Origin: Halanaerobium saccharolyticum
GTDB lineage: Bacteria; Bacillota; Halanaerobiia; Halanaerobiales; Halanaerobiaceae
Assembly (NCBI RefSeq): GCF_004362045.1
Contig: NZ_SNWX01000008.1
Span: 42,923-106,922, forward strand
Direction: 5' to 3'
DNA: 64,000 nt
Shown: piece after piece, positions 8,464-16,892 of the stretch
How the letters are laid out: each line of letters opens with the position of its first letter
How positions within the stretch are numbered: the stretch's first letter is position 1
Notes under the pieces: generated by a model
What the model saw: the letters and a program-made list of their open reading frames with translations, nothing else
Told to the model about the DNA's origin: nothing
Databases searched by the model: none
Program-made: the position numbers and the translations under genes

Positions 8464-9609
8464 ATGAATAAAGCAATGCTCTGCACCATAAAAAGAGATC
8501 AAGAAGAGAAAAAGATACTGATCATTAAAAATAAAATAAATACTGAAAAACATGATTTAAAAGTTGATTATCAGCGGGAAGATACTGATCCTGATGTGCA
8601 GCATCTTATTAGTTCTCAGGTAGGTCAAAAATTAAAAATTGATTTTTTAGAAGGCGCAGAAAGCTGGAAGTTAGTGAGCAAAAAGATGTTTATTTCTAAT
8701 TTTGATTATGCCTATGATTTATCAAGTTTAAAGGAATTTATTGATTCCTTAATTTTATTTAAAGCTAATGATAGAGAGATTGATCAGGAAATAATAATTA
8801 TGTTAAAAAATGATATTTTTTCTACAGCAGCTTTCTGGGAAAATGATAATATAGATCAGGACTTAACTTCAGAACTGATATTGAAATACTGGGAGTTAGA
8901 ACCTATTGAGTCTTATCCTGAAAATGATTATTATAAAACTCTACTGCAGTTTGCTGATGGAGAAATTGAGAATATTGATCAAAAAACTGCTAATTTCTGG
9001 TTTGATATTCCAGCAGATATTAGAACAAAGGTAAATGAGTTGATTAAAAAAGGGGAAATAAAATTTAATAATTATTTAATTTATCTGCAGACAAGAGATA
9101 ATTATATTTTAAATAATTTACTGCTTGACTTTATTAAGGATGCAGCAGATGAAAGTCAGGAGAGCATTAATAATTTATTTGAAAAATTTCACTATCAACT
9201 AATCGATGAGTTAACAAAAAAGGCCTTAGAAAAGAATCAAAAAATTGAACTGGACCCAATTATTCCTCAGCCTGAATCTAAAAGATCAGAATTAGAATTA
9301 AATCCTGACCTAGAGATGAAAGATTATTCTCTGCTTGAAATATTTGATCATTATTCAATTGAAATAGACTTTGAAAGTCTTAAATTATTCTCTGAAGATT
9401 CAATTGTCTCATTATCGGATTATCTAAAAAGTCTGGCTTCACATCTAAATTATCTAAATGAAATGAGAGAAAAGTTAAAATGTGACAGCTGTGGACAGAG
9501 GCTGGATTATGATCTTGATTATTCGCAAAAAATTGCCGCTTATAAGGTGAAAGCTGCTCGCTGTAATAATCTAGAGTGTGAAAAATTTGATCAAGAAATA
9601 AATTTTTGA
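8464..9609 (+). CDS. Unknown protein with C-terminal zinc-ribbon-like motif
   Basis: A 381-residue soluble, acidic protein I do not recognise. Most of it is helical and charged with no membrane segment. The last 50 residues contain CDSCG and, about 28 residues later, CNNLEC, a plausible zinc ribbon. The start is ATG preceded by AGGGGG. Its stop overlaps the extended frame of the CDGSH gene, and the SbcD and SbcC homologues follow, so it heads a four-gene run that may share a DNA- or redox-related function. That link is contextual only. Confidence 0.6.
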   Translation: MNKAMLCTIKRDQEEKKILIIKNKINTEKHDLKVDYQREDTDPDVQHLISSQVGQKLKIDFLEGAESWKLVSKKMFISNFDYAYDLSSLKEFIDSLILFKANDREIDQEIIIMLKNDIFSTAAFWENDNIDQDLTSELILKYWELEPIESYPENDYYKTLLQFADGEIENIDQKTANFWFDIPADIRTKVNELIKKGEIKFNNYLIYLQTRDNYILNNLLLDFIKDAADESQESINNLFEKFHYQLIDELTKKALEKNQKIELDPIIPQPESKRSELELNPDLEMKDYSLLEIFDHYSIEIDFESLKLFSEDSIVSLSDYLKSLASHLNYLNEMREKLKCDSCGQRLDYDLDYSQKIAAYKVKAARCNNLECEKFDQEINF

Positions 9610-9650
9610 ATTTTAGATTTGAGGTGTTTACAATTATTGATAAAGATAAG

Positions 9651-10310
9651 ATGAAAATAAAAATAATTAAAAATGGACCCTACTGTGTCTTTGGTTTTGT
9701 ACCATTAACTGAAAAGATAATTACTCCAGTGGATAAACATTATGAATATCGAGGGGGTCGTAAACTACCGCAAAAAGACACCTATTCGCTCTGCCGCTGT
9801 GGAAAAACTAAAACACCACCTTTCTGTGATGGCTATCATGAGCGGATAGATTTTGATGGTGAAGAAACTGCATCTAAATTGCAATATGATACAAGAGCAG
9901 ATCTCCTATCAGGCAGAAAAATTGATTTAATGGATGATCATCGCTGTGCTTTTCTTCGTTTTTGTCATACTGAAAAAGGTAAGACCTGGGATTTGATTGA
10001 GCGATCTGACAAGCTGGAAGAAAGAAAACTGGCAATTAAATCAGCCGAAGAATGTCTGGCAGGAAGATTAACTGCAGTTTCTAAAGAAGGTTTAAAACTG
10101 GAAAAAGATTTTAAGCCAGCAGTAGAAATTCTGCAGGACCCTGAAAAAAATGTTAGTTCTGCTATCATTGTCAAAGGCAAAATAGAAATTGAAGGAGCAG
10201 ATGGAGAAAAATATGAGCCCAGAAATACTTTAGCTCTCTGCAGATGTGGTGAGTCAGATAATAAACCATTCTGTGACTGCAGTCATGTGCATACTGGTTT
10301 TAAAGAATAA
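9651..10310 (+). CDS. CDGSH iron-sulphur domain protein
   Basis: A protein of about 219 residues with two CDGSH-type motifs: CRCGKTKTPPFCDGYH near the N-terminal third and CRCGESDNKPFCDCSH at the C-terminus. Each would bind a redox-active 2Fe-2S cluster through three cysteines and one histidine. The middle holds a domain of the kind found between paired CDGSH motifs in bacteria. The ATG at 9651 gives a family-like N-terminus (MKIKIIKNGPY), but the clear SD (GAGGTG, 9621-9626) points to in-frame ATT codons at 9633 or 9636. The frame is open back to TTG 9606. Confidence 0.8.
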   Translation: MKIKIIKNGPYCVFGFVPLTEKIITPVDKHYEYRGGRKLPQKDTYSLCRCGKTKTPPFCDGYHERIDFDGEETASKLQYDTRADLLSGRKIDLMDDHRCAFLRFCHTEKGKTWDLIERSDKLEERKLAIKSAEECLAGRLTAVSKEGLKLEKDFKPAVEILQDPEKNVSSAIIVKGKIEIEGADGEKYEPRNTLALCRCGESDNKPFCDCSHVHTGFKE

Positions 10311-10344
10311 TTTAAAACATAAGAAATAATTGAGGAGGATCAGA

Positions 10345-11454
10345 ATGAGCCTAAAAATTATGCATACAGGTGATGTACACCTGGGAATGAAATTCAATCA
10401 ATATCCCCAGATCAGTAATGATCTGGAAGAGGCCCGCTATCAGGCTTTAGAAAATATAATTATAGAAGGAAATCAGAGAAATGTTAATTTGTTGGCTATT
10501 GCAGGTGACCTTTTTGATAAAGCCAATATCAAAAGTGTTAATATCAAAAAAACTATAGATATTCTGGATAAATTTGCAGGTGATGCAGTTCTGATTTTAC
10601 CCGGAAACCATGATTACAGTGATGGTATTACAGCTCTCTGGGATCAATTTAAAAAAGATATTAAAGGGAGAATGCTGATTTTAGACCAGGAAAGGATTTA
10701 TGATCTTAATGATTTTGGGATTTCAGCTGCTGTTTATCCTGCCCCCTGTGATAGCAAACTCTCCAGCGAAAATAAGCTGGGGTGGATTAAAAGTTTAAAT
10801 GAACGGCCGGATTCAAATTATCATCTGGCCTTAGCTCACGGGGCTCTGGCAGGCTTTTCTCCTGATTTAAATGATGATTATTTTAAAATGACAAAAGAAG
10901 AATTACTTGATTTAAATATGGATCTCTGGCTGCTGGGACATTCTCACCTACCCTATCCTGAAATGAAAAATGTAAAAATGCAAAAAATATTTAATAATGG
11001 AACCCCAGAACCAGATGGAATGGACTGCAGTCATCCTGGATATGCCTGGTATATAGAATTAGATGAAAAAAAACAGGTTCAGGCGGAGCAGATTAGAACC
11101 GGCAATTATCATTTTTCTGATTTAGAAAAGAAAATAAGTTCTCAGGCTGAACTAAAAAATCTAGTTAATCAGATCCTGGATTCTGAGCCAGAAAATAAAA
11201 TTCTGCGCTTAAAGCTTAAAGGAAAGCTTTCCCGGGAGGACTTTGCAGTTAAAGATAGATATCTGACTAAATTGAGGGACAACTGTTTTTATGCAAAAAT
11301 TGATCAGAGTGCTTTAAATATCAAAATAGATCAGGATTTAATTACAGAAGAATTTGTTGAAAATTCATTTCCTCATCAGCTTTTGAGTGAGCTTGGAGAT
11401 AATAGTCAGGCACAACAGCTGGCCTATAAAATGCTAAAGGAGGTACAGCAGTGA
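10345..11454 (+). CDS. sbcD: SbcD-like DNA repair exonuclease
   Basis: A calcineurin-like metallophosphoesterase, the nuclease half of a Mre11/Rad50-type complex. The metal-binding motifs are in order: DVHLG, GDLFD, GNHD and LGHSH, all within the first about 220 residues. A C-terminal part would bind the ATPase partner. GAGGAGG at 10332-10338 fixes the start at ATG 10345. The stop overlaps the GTGA start of the SbcC homologue by 4 bases, so the two are translationally coupled. It differs from the second pair at 38.6 kb and is not a recent duplicate. Confidence 0.88.
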   Translation: MSLKIMHTGDVHLGMKFNQYPQISNDLEEARYQALENIIIEGNQRNVNLLAIAGDLFDKANIKSVNIKKTIDILDKFAGDAVLILPGNHDYSDGITALWDQFKKDIKGRMLILDQERIYDLNDFGISAAVYPAPCDSKLSSENKLGWIKSLNERPDSNYHLALAHGALAGFSPDLNDDYFKMTKEELLDLNMDLWLLGHSHLPYPEMKNVKMQKIFNNGTPEPDGMDCSHPGYAWYIELDEKKQVQAEQIRTGNYHFSDLEKKISSQAELKNLVNQILDSEPENKILRLKLKGKLSREDFAVKDRYLTKLRDNCFYAKIDQSALNIKIDQDLITEEFVENSFPHQLLSELGDNSQAQQLAYKMLKEVQQ

Positions 11455-13880
11455 AAATAAAAAGTTTTGCAGCTGAGATTTTTGCAGGTATCAATGATAG
11501 AAGCTATCAATTTGATGATGGCTTAAATATACTGCTGGGTGATAATGAGGCTGGAAAAAGTACAGTAATCAATGCTATTTATGCCTCCTTATTTATCGGT
11601 CCTCAGATTAAATTAAATACAACTGAGGGAAAAGAATTTAAAGAGAGATTTCTGCCCTATCCAGATGGAGATTATGCTGAGGCAGAAGTTGAATTTGAAG
11701 TGGATAGTTCAGAGTATAAATTTTATAAAAAATGGAGCAACAGTAATTATAGGGGGTTTTTAGAATTAGCTGATGGCCGCAGAATAGAAAACCCAGCAAA
11801 AATTGCAGAATATAAAAAAGATATTTTCCCGTATGGTAAAAGCACCTATCAGAATATAGTTTTTAGCAGTCAGCAGGATATTAAGTCAACTTTAAAAAGA
11901 ATTAATGCAGAAGAAAATCCAGAATTGATTGATACAATTAATTCCTTCCTGCGCAGAGCGGTAATGGAATTGGATGGTGTTTCTATTGATCAATTTCGCA
12001 GTAAAATAGATAATGAACTGGAAGCACTGACAAAAAAATGGAATCTTGAAACAGATGCTGTAAGTAACAGTGATCGGGATATTAACAATCCTTATAAAGT
12101 TGGAACCGGAGAAATTTATGACAGTTATATTGCTAAAGAAAAACTGAGAAGAAAAATTAAGGAAAGTAAAATTAACGAAAGAAGGTTTGAAGAGCTGGGT
12201 CTGGAAATCAAAAAATTAAAGAAAGAAGAAACAGATTTAGTTAAAAAAATTAAAGAGCTTTCGGAAATAGAAGCGGAAATCAATCAGCGGGCAGCAGTTG
12301 AGATAGAAGCAGAAAACATACTGGATAAGATTAAAAAAATCAGTAAAACAGCTCAAAAATGGCCGCAGTTTAAAGCTGAAATAGCAGAACTGGCAGAAAA
12401 AAGAAGTAAAGCAGAAAACAAATTAAGAGAATTAGAAGCAGAAAAGAAAAGGGCCAAAAAGCTGCAGTTAAAAAATGAAATAAAAGATAGGGTTGAGCAG
12501 ATTAAAGCAGCAGAAAACAGATTGCAGGAACTGCAGAAATTAAAATCTGAGGCCAGGGTGTCTCAGGACCAGGTCGAAAAAATGGAAACATACAAAAATA
12601 AAATAGCAGAGACAAAAGCCAGTCTTAAAGCAGCAAGATTAAAAGCTAAATTGAACTTTTCTGCATCAGATCAAATTAGAGTATTAACTGGAGTTGAAGG
12701 GGAAGAAAGAATTTCTGAAGGAGAGATTATCGAAGCGGATGGATATTTGAGAATCAAAACTGATCAGATCGATATAGAAATTGAATCTGCAGAAATTGAT
12801 TTTGACAGCCTCAGGGAAGAATATATTTTAAACCAGAAAAAGTTTGAGAAATTAAAGACAGAAATTCAGGTTGAAAGTCTGGAGCAGGCAAGAGAAAAGT
12901 TAAATAAAATTACCGAAATTAAAAGTAAAATTGATGTTACAAAAAACAGGATTAACGAACTTTTAGCTTCAGATAAGTTAGAAGCCCTGGAAAGCGAATT
13001 AACTAAACTTGAACAAATAGAAACTGCAAGAGAGATTGAGTCTTTAAATCCTGAAATTGAAGATTTAAAAACTGAAATCTCTGAATTAAATACAGAAATT
13101 AAAATTAGAGAAAATAGAATAAATGAATGGCAGGAAGAATATCAGTCGCTGACTGAACTGGAATCTATTTTAGCAGCTAAAAAAGAGAGAAAAGAAGAGT
13201 TAAAGGAAAATTTAGATGAACTGGCCTCTTTACCTGCTGAATACAGCTGTGCCAGTGAATTTATTAATGATCTAAAGGCAAAAAGAGCAAAAAGAGAAGA
13301 GTTAAATCAGAGTCTGAGAGATAAATTAGAGCAGCATCAGGAATTAGAAAATTTATTACCCACAGCTTCTACCAGAGAGATGGAGTCTGAACTTAAGGAC
13401 CTGCAAAATAAATTTGAAAGTTTAAAAAGTAAAGCTAAAAACTTACTTGAAATAAAAAAAGTTTTTGAAAGAAAATTAGAGGAGATGGATCAGGACTCAT
13501 TTAAGCCTTTAATAAATTCTTTCAGCAGGAATCTGCAGCAGTTAACAGCAGGTAAATATGAGGCAGGTAAAATTGATGCCAATTTTTCGGTTAGACTAAA
13601 ATCAAAACAGAAACAGGAACTGCCTGGCAAATTTGAATTACTCTCCTATGGTACTTATGATGCAGCTGCTCTTGCCTTAAGATTTGCTATTTTTGATAAT
13701 CTTTTTAGTAATCATGGTGGTTTTATAATTTTAGATGACTGCCTGGTAAATTTTGATCCAGAGCGGAGAAAAAATGCAGTCGAACTAATCAAAGAATATC
13801 AAAAGAAATATCAGATTATTTATACTACCTGTGATCCGGAGCGAGCAGCTGAATTTGAGGCAAATATAATACAGATTTAA
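11451..13880 (+). CDS. sbcC: SbcC-like ATPase without zinc hook
   Basis: An 809-residue SMC/Rad50-like ATPase. It has Walker A GDNEAGKST near residue 30, a long charged coiled coil from about 190 to 700, a signature-like LSYGTYDAAALALRF, and Walker B FIILDDCLVNFD near 760. It should open DNA ends with the SbcD partner encoded just upstream. I find no Cys-x-x-Cys in the coiled coil, so the zinc hook of classical Rad50/SbcC is missing, and the protein is shorter than E. coli SbcC (about 1050). It starts with GTG in the 4-base overlap. Confidence 0.85.
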   Translation: MKIKSFAAEIFAGINDRSYQFDDGLNILLGDNEAGKSTVINAIYASLFIGPQIKLNTTEGKEFKERFLPYPDGDYAEAEVEFEVDSSEYKFYKKWSNSNYRGFLELADGRRIENPAKIAEYKKDIFPYGKSTYQNIVFSSQQDIKSTLKRINAEENPELIDTINSFLRRAVMELDGVSIDQFRSKIDNELEALTKKWNLETDAVSNSDRDINNPYKVGTGEIYDSYIAKEKLRRKIKESKINERRFEELGLEIKKLKKEETDLVKKIKELSEIEAEINQRAAVEIEAENILDKIKKISKTAQKWPQFKAEIAELAEKRSKAENKLRELEAEKKRAKKLQLKNEIKDRVEQIKAAENRLQELQKLKSEARVSQDQVEKMETYKNKIAETKASLKAARLKAKLNFSASDQIRVLTGVEGEERISEGEIIEADGYLRIKTDQIDIEIESAEIDFDSLREEYILNQKKFEKLKTEIQVESLEQAREKLNKITEIKSKIDVTKNRINELLASDKLEALESELTKLEQIETAREIESLNPEIEDLKTEISELNTEIKIRENRINEWQEEYQSLTELESILAAKKERKEELKENLDELASLPAEYSCASEFINDLKAKRAKREELNQSLRDKLEQHQELENLLPTASTREMESELKDLQNKFESLKSKAKNLLEIKKVFERKLEEMDQDSFKPLINSFSRNLQQLTAGKYEAGKIDANFSVRLKSKQKQELPGKFELLSYGTYDAAALALRFAIFDNLFSNHGGFIILDDCLVNFDPERRKNAVELIKEYQKKYQIIYTTCDPERAAEFEANIIQI

Positions 13881-14060
13881 GCAGCTCTAATCTGTGATCG
13901 TATAAAAAAAGAATTTGACAGATATAATTCTGCCAGAGACTTTCCTGTGCCCTTTAAAATTTCTTTAGGCTGGGCAACTGCAGAAGAGAAGAATATAAAG
14001 TTAACCGAAATTTATAATCAGGCTGATAAAAATATGTATAAAAATAAGGGTAGAAAGTAA
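13881..14060 (+). pseudogene. GGDEF domain C-terminal remnant
   Basis: The 60 codons after the SbcC stop, in the same frame, read like the end of a diguanylate cyclase: FKISLGWATAEE, then IYNQADKNMYKNKGRK and a stop. The GGDEF motif itself and everything before it are missing, and there is no start codon or ribosome site. This is a deletion remnant of a cyclic-di-GMP signalling gene. Confidence 0.7.
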
Positions 14061-14078
14061 AAATAAAAGTAAAAAGGC

Positions 14079-14414
14079 AAAAAAAATACAAGGTTCTGAC
14101 GAATCTTCGTCGATCTCCTGTTTACAGTTTGTCTTTTTACTTTTCTTATTCTTTCCTTTTATTTTAGATTTAGTCCTCCATTACTATCTTTGATTTGCTC
14201 AAAGATTATTATTAAAGAAGCTTATTCCTTAATAATTTCTTTTTACTTACCATTAATAGTAACTTCTTTGGAATTGATCTTAAATTAACTCTCATCAATC
14301 TGATCAATTGAACTCTCATTTGACTTCTTCTAAATTTAAAATAAACTTAATTGAATAAGAATTTCAAAACACTACTTGTAAACATTTAATCTTAGGACTT
14401 CCTCAGAACCTTGT
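14079..14414 (-). ncRNA. Candidate structured non-coding RNA, about 335 nt
   Basis: No coding potential is visible on either strand. Read on the minus strand, a good promoter (14449-14421) places the transcript start near 14414. The first 12 bases, ACAAGGTTCTGA, are the exact complement of 14088-14099 near the other end, and a run of eight T follows at 14086-14079. This gives a long closing stem with a terminator-like tail. Inside are a tetraloop hairpin (14098-14111), an 8-bp hairpin (14186-14206), a 12-bp hairpin (14208-14236), one near 14250 and an 8-bp stem (14272-14279 with 14302-14309). Two stems contain a pair that is G-U on the minus strand but A-C on the plus strand, which supports the minus strand as the RNA. 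It matches no RNA family I know. A terminal-inverted-repeat mini-element is the alternative. Confidence 0.5.
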
Positions 14415-14420
14415 ATATAT

Positions 14421-14449
14421 AGTATAGTCCTAAAACTGAGAAATATCAA
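14421..14449 (-). promoter_or_regulatory. Promoter of the candidate ncRNA
   Basis: On the minus strand TTGATA (14449-14444), a 17-bp spacer and TATACT (14426-14421). The predicted start is near 14414. An 8-bp dyad (TTAGGACT 14392-14399 with AGTCCTAA 14426-14433) surrounds the start. Confidence 0.6.
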
Positions 14450-14641
14450 GGTTGAAAAATGTCGATTAAAGAAAATTAAGTTTTAATATCTTCCATTTTT
14501 AAACAAATACTAAATATATCATTAGTTTTCAGAAAATAGTCTCTATTATAAATATAATTTAAGAAACTCATATTATTTACACTGAAACAAATAAATGTTA
14601 AACTTAAATAATCTGGAATAACACAATTGGGAGGAATAAAA

Positions 14642-15340
14642 ATGAAAAAAATTGGTTTAATTGGTGGAATGAGCTGGGAATCTACAGTTGATTATTATAA
14701 AATATTGAATAGAGAAGTTAAGAAAAGACTGGGTGAGCCTCATTCAGCAGAGATAATTATGTATTCGGTTGATTTTGCAGAAATAGAAAAACACCAGTCT
14801 GCAGGTGAATGGGGTAAACTAAGTGAAAAAATGATTTCAATTGCGCAAAAATTAGAAGCTGCTGGAGCAGAGATGATTTTAATTGGCGCCAATACTATGC
14901 ATCAAATGGCACCTAGAGTACAGGCAGATATTACTATCCCCCTGCTGCATATTGCAGATGCAGCTGCAGAAAAAATCGAGGCTGAAGCTTATAAGAAAGT
15001 TGGACTGCTGGGGACTAAATATACTATGGAAGGCGATTTTTATAAAAATAGAATTGAAGAAAAGTATGATCTAGAGGTCATAATTCCTGAGTCAGAAGCC
15101 AGAGATTATATTCACCAGGTTATTTACCAGGAACTTATTTCTGGAATATTAAAAGATGAGTCAAGAGAGCAGTTTAAAAAAATAATTGAATCTTTAAAAG
15201 AAAAAGGGGCAGAGGGAATTATTTTAGGTTGTACTGAAATTCCGTTATTAATTAAAGATCAAGACAGCAGTCTTCCACTTTTCAATACAACTGAATTACA
15301 TGCAAAAAAAGCAGTTCAATTTGCTTTAAAGGAATTTTAA
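14642..15340 (+). CDS. Aspartate/glutamate racemase family protein
   Basis: A 232-residue member of the Asp/Glu racemase superfamily. It has the two catalytic-cysteine regions of the fold, but the first is ILIGANTMH, with Asn-Thr and no cysteine, whereas the second, IILGCTEIPLL, keeps the cysteine. The related YgeA/RacX group shows the same pattern for one site. It interconverts or acts on amino acids in the cytoplasm; the substrate is not visible. GGGAGG at 14629-14634 fixes the start at ATG 14642. Confidence 0.85.
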   Translation: MKKIGLIGGMSWESTVDYYKILNREVKKRLGEPHSAEIIMYSVDFAEIEKHQSAGEWGKLSEKMISIAQKLEAAGAEMILIGANTMHQMAPRVQADITIPLLHIADAAAEKIEAEAYKKVGLLGTKYTMEGDFYKNRIEEKYDLEVIIPESEARDYIHQVIYQELISGILKDESREQFKKIIESLKEKGAEGIILGCTEIPLLIKDQDSSLPLFNTTELHAKKAVQFALKEF

Positions 15341-15405
15341 TCTAAATAGGGTTAAATTATTTTAGAATAATGAAATGATAAATTTTTAATTAAGAGGTGA
15401 GATTA

Positions 15406-15963
15406 ATGTTTGCTAATAAATTAGTAGCAAGAGCAATGGAATATGCCGCTAAAGCCCATCGCGGTGGCTATCGAAAAGGGGGAGATGTTCCCTATATTGT
15501 ACACCCTTTTGAGGTGGCAATGATTTTAAAGGAAAATGCTTTTGAAGATAAAATTATAGCTGCTGGACTGCTTCATGACCTCTTAGAAGATACAGAAGTA
15601 ACGAGATCTGCTTTGAAAGAAGAATTTAATCAGGAAATTCTTGAGCTTGTTATATCAGCTTCTGAGAAATTACCGGGTAGAGAAGAAAGAAGCTGGGACT
15701 TAAGAAAAAAACAGACAATTAATTATCTTCAAAAAGAGGCAGCTTTTATTAATAAGGCTATTTGCTGTGCTGATAAACTCAGCAATGCCCGCAGTATTTT
15801 AAGAGATTTGGGAAAGGAATCAGCAGGTTTCTGGCAGAGATTTAGTGCTCCCAAAAAGAAACAGCAGTGGTACTATGAGTCTCTGGTCGTAAGCTTAAAA
15901 GAACTGGAAGGTTTAAAAATGTATGGTGAATTTAAAGAAGTAGTTGCTGAAATATTTAAGTAA
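15406..15963 (+). CDS. HD-domain protein, small alarmone hydrolase type
   Basis: A 185-residue single-domain HD protein. The order of motifs (AHRGGYRKGGDVPYIVHP, then GLLHDLLEDT, then CADKLSNARS) is that of the (p)ppGpp hydrolase domain of RelA/SpoT proteins and of stand-alone hydrolases such as MESH1. Predicted role: hydrolysis of (p)ppGpp to GDP/GTP, manganese-dependent. GAGGTGA just upstream fixes ATG 15406. A small synthetase gene lies about 1.6 kb downstream, which strengthens the assignment. Another nucleotide substrate remains possible. Confidence 0.8.
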   Translation: MFANKLVARAMEYAAKAHRGGYRKGGDVPYIVHPFEVAMILKENAFEDKIIAAGLLHDLLEDTEVTRSALKEEFNQEILELVISASEKLPGREERSWDLRKKQTINYLQKEAAFINKAICCADKLSNARSILRDLGKESAGFWQRFSAPKKKQQWYYESLVVSLKELEGLKMYGEFKEVVAEIFK

Positions 15964-15980
15964 ATTTTAAAAAAACATGA

Positions 15981-16042
15981 AAAACCCGCTTATTTCCTCA
16001 ACTTTTAGAAATAAATTGAAGAGCAATAGCGGGTTTTGTTTT
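15981..16042. terminator. Bidirectional terminator
   Basis: AAAACCCGCT paired with AGCGGGTTTT across a 37-base loop, with A and T runs on both flanks, between convergent genes. Confidence 0.75.
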
Positions 16043-16049
16043 TAAATTA

Positions 16050-16247
16050 TTACAGATAGAGAATATAAACCAATAATCCATGAGTGGACGCCAGAATAAC
16101 TGTTATATAAGCAAATATTTTATGAAGTTTCAAATTTAGTCTGGGATTTAAATTAAAAACCTTTCTAAAAAATCTAATCCCCAGTAAAAAGGTTATTAAC
16201 AGTGAAGTCAGGGCACTAATGCCCAGTGGTATTATCCATTGGCTCAT
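16050..16247 (-). CDS. Small membrane protein, cytochrome-b-like fragment fold
   Basis: A 65-residue protein with two hydrophobic helices (about 5-25 and 44-65). The second half, KLHKIFAYITVILASTHG, resembles the haem-ligand helix region of small cytochrome b561/ferric-reductase-like proteins, with two histidines. That likeness is short and the function is open. GGAGGAGG precedes the ATG. Probably co-transcribed after the secreted protein gene, 44 bases upstream. Confidence 0.6.
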   Translation of the reverse strand: MSQWIIPLGISALTSLLITFLLGIRFFRKVFNLNPRLNLKLHKIFAYITVILASTHGLLVYILYL

Positions 16248-16291
16248 TTTGACCTCCTCCAGTAAAGTTAGAACTATATTTATTGTATAAT

Positions 16292-16636
16292 TTATTCAAC
16301 AGTTATTTCCTTTTCTCTGCTGCCAAATTTACTGCATTCAGCAGTTAAAGTAATAGTATCTCCTGATTTAGCTCCCGGAATCATATAATGTAAATATTGA
16401 ACATCCTGATCTGTCTGGGTAATAAAGCTGTGTTCAATATTTTGATCATCATTTAAACGGACTGTAACATTGTTTACATAATGATCACTTATATTGTTAG
16501 AATTATGAGTGATAGTGACTTCCAGCATGTTATTTTCAGTGTTGAAAGACATTTCTACTTCTCCGGGTGGATGTGCAGAAATACTAAGAGTTAAACTAAG
16601 AATCAGAACAACAGCTAATAGCAAAACTTTTTTCAT
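16292..16636 (-). CDS. Secreted beta-sandwich protein (SoxZ/desulfoferrodoxin-like)
   Basis: A 114-residue protein with a clear type I signal peptide (residues 1-21, cleavage near SISA-HPPG). The mature part begins HPPGEVEMSFN and runs as an all-beta domain with ITHNSN and IPGAKSGDTITLTAECSKFG. This pattern is seen in small periplasmic proteins related to the superoxide reductase/SoxZ sandwich. No lipobox cysteine is present, so release into a periplasm or medium is expected. Start ATG with AAAGGGG upstream. It forms an operon with the small membrane protein. Function unknown. Confidence 0.7.
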   Translation of the reverse strand: MKKVLLLAVVLILSLTLSISAHPPGEVEMSFNTENNMLEVTITHNSNNISDHYVNNVTVRLNDDQNIEHSFITQTDQDVQYLHYMIPGAKSGDTITLTAECSKFGSREKEITVE

Positions 16637-16892
16637 AATTATAACCCCTTTCTAATTTAAATATTGGCTGTAATAATATAATTAAACATAAAAACTATAA
16701 TTCCTGCTTATATAAAATTATTATAAGTTGAATTTTACCTATTTTGTTTAAAGCTTAAATTTTTAATTGACTGCCTAAATTCTATTTTATAAAAAGGATT
16801 TTTAGTCTAAATACTGAACTATAATTAAAGTACTAGTTTAGAAATGTATTTCCAAAAGAGGTATAATAATGCTAAAGGAAGGTGAAATGTAA

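Noticed and set aside
14390..14404. RNase P-like motif (GAGGAAGTCC on the minus strand)
   Set aside because: Resembles the GAGGAAAGTCC core of RNase P RNA, but no other conserved regions of that RNA are present and the rest is AT-rich.
14086..14416. MITE or decayed insertion sequence with 18-bp terminal inverted repeats (17/18 match)
   Set aside because: Kept as an alternative, not preferred: no target-site duplication is visible, a well-formed promoter points into the element, and internal stems favour one strand.
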